Source: an uncultured Clostridia bacterium (lineage in GTDB: Bacteria; Bacillota; Clostridia; Peptostreptococcales; Anaerovoracaceae). Taken from it: a DNA stretch of 5,677 nucleotides. Shown here piece by piece: positions 4,898 to 5,677 of this stretch (position 1 is its first letter; every line of letters begins with the position of its first letter). The notes beneath the pieces were generated by a model, which worked only from the letters and a program-made list of their open reading frames with translations, made no database searches and had not been told where the DNA came from. The stretch is from positions 1 to 5,677 of the forward strand of contig CAMIWY010000110.1 of assembly GCA_946402595.1 (NCBI GenBank), in the 5' to 3' direction. Both the position numbers and the translations under genes were made by a program.

Positions 4898-5677
4898 TTA
4901 CTCAACCGGAAATCCAAAATACGCTCCTGACGTGATGGTCTCTGCGTCAGTCATCGACTGGCAGCGGCCAAAACCCGGCGTCCTGTAGACAAGTGTCTCA
5001 GCCCCGAAGTGTTCCGCAAGGCGCAAAGCTATCTCCTCTTCGATCTCCTCAGAGAAAGCCTTGAGCTGCGGGTTGACCAGAAGCTCATCGAGCATCACCA
5101 TTCTCAGTGGCGCCTCCGATCCTTCAGAACGGGTTTCAGCACTTTCCCCGTCTTCAGCGCCCGCGTATGCCACTCTGCATACCGCATCGCCGCCGTTTAT
5201 CACAAGCAGCCCGCCGTCGCCTTCAGCCCTCAGGAACTCCATCATCTCAGGACTCATTTCCACATGCGGGATGCCCGCCAGGAATTCTTCTCTGTACCTA
5301 TTATACATAGAGCCGCTTACGGATTCCACGCTTAACTCAGGCTCGAAGGCTTCTCCCTCTTCATCATCCAGAAAGTCTGCGTTTCCATCCGGACCCAGAC
5401 CCCAGAACCTTGTATCCGCATTTTTTGCAGACGGCTCACCGGTCTCATCTTTGGCAGACAGCTCTCTAGCCTCGGTTTCCGCAGACCAGCCGTCCTCCTC
5501 AGGCAGCGCCTCTTCTCCCGTACGCACAACGTGCTCATCCACGAAGAAGCTTTCCCTGTATCCGAGCCCGTCGTAATACCCGATCAGAGACTCCTCTGCA
5601 GGGGACACGAGCGATATGCCGCCGAGACCCTCAGCTGCAGGCCGCTCGCCACTTTCATGTATAAGACTTCCGCGCTG
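4898..5677 (-). CDS. GNAT-family N-acetyltransferase, C-terminal part (5' end beyond the window)
   Basis: The frame is open from the TAA at 4898-4900 to the right edge, giving 259 residues without an N-terminus. A GTG at 5608 is only an internal codon: the 23 in-frame residues before it continue a GNAT-like strand, ISLVSPAEESLIGYYDGLGY (21-40). That pattern, a strand, then P-x-E-x-S-L, then YY-x-x-L-G-Y, is the motif B end of the acetyltransferase fold. The acetyl-CoA-binding part must lie outside the window. After it come a long acidic, low-complexity stretch (about 53-122) and a folded C-terminal domain beginning near MYNRYREEFLAGIPHVEMSP. That domain continues through MVMLDELLVNP and ends with AYFGFPVE, as in larger two-domain GNAT proteins. 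A second short acidic insert lies near residues 172-191. The substrate is unknown. It is upstream of thrH and could be cotranscribed with it. Confidence 0.75.
   Translation of the reverse strand, partial: QRGSLIHESGERPAAEGLGGISLVSPAEESLIGYYDGLGYRESFFVDEHVVRTGEEALPEEDGWSAETEARELSAKDETGEPSAKNADTRFWGLGPDGNADFLDDEEGEAFEPELSVESVSGSMYNRYREEFLAGIPHVEMSPEMMEFLRAEGDGGLLVINGGDAVCRVAYAGAEDGESAETRSEGSEAPLRMVMLDELLVNPQLKAFSEEIEEEIALRLAEHFGAETLVYRTPGFGRCQSMTDAETITSGAYFGFPVE

Noticed and set aside
5061..5576. 171-codon plus-strand frame opposite the GNAT gene
   Set aside because: It is Ser/Pro-rich because it mirrors the acidic Glu/Ser codons of the minus-strand gene; no start signal or family motif is visible.
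5606..5608. GTG as the start of the GNAT gene
   Set aside because: The in-frame codons upstream to the window edge continue the GNAT strand that leads into the motif B pattern, so the start lies outside the window.

Overview
This 5.7-kb window looks like ordinary chromosome of a low-GC-lineage Gram-positive anaerobe (Firmicutes, probably class Clostridia) with moderately high GC. The pointers are Shine-Dalgarno sites of the AAGGAGG/GGAGA type on every gene, consensus sigma-A-like promoters, U-tract terminators, a SipW/ER-type signal peptidase, a free-standing B3/4 protein, a tetrameric-type cytidine deaminase and a small DUF1858 CxxC protein. I cannot fix the family or genus from sequence alone. 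No rRNA, tRNA, CRISPR array, transposase or phage gene is visible.

Layout: positions 1-249 are a non-coding leader rich in small repeats and dyads that carries a good promoter for pepT (250-1458, +), a tripeptide aminopeptidase transcribed alone. A strong, symmetric terminator (1476-1524) serves pepT and the convergent minus-strand genes. Everything to the right is on the minus strand. Reading leftwards from the right edge: a GNAT acetyltransferase cut by the window edge (4898-5677), then thrH (4212-4811), a HAD-family phosphoserine phosphatase/homoserine phosphotransferase. A tandem pair of REP-like inverted repeats (4148-4213) abuts and overlaps the thrH stop codon. Next is a monocistronic DUF1858 gene (3807-3998) with its own consensus promoter, a structured leader and a terminator (3711-3744). 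Last is a three-gene cluster: B3/4-domain protein (2867-3628), cytidine deaminase cdd (2346-2858) and signal peptidase (1559-2317), separated by 8 and 28 bases.

How they may work together: PepT (peptide breakdown), ThrH (phosphoserine/phosphohomoserine) and Cdd (pyrimidine salvage) are housekeeping metabolism. The B3/4 protein is related to the editing domain of phenylalanyl-tRNA synthetase and may act in tRNA quality control. Nothing links these genes into one pathway, and I see no convincing new multi-gene system. The points most worth a second look are the tandem repeat at the thrH stop, the repeat-rich pepT leader, a shared 16-base promoter-proximal motif upstream of two genes, the long charged cytoplasmic tail of the signal peptidase, and the acidic low-complexity inserts in the GNAT protein. 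Several starts were moved inward from the longest open frame because a clear ribosome binding site sits at the inner ATG.
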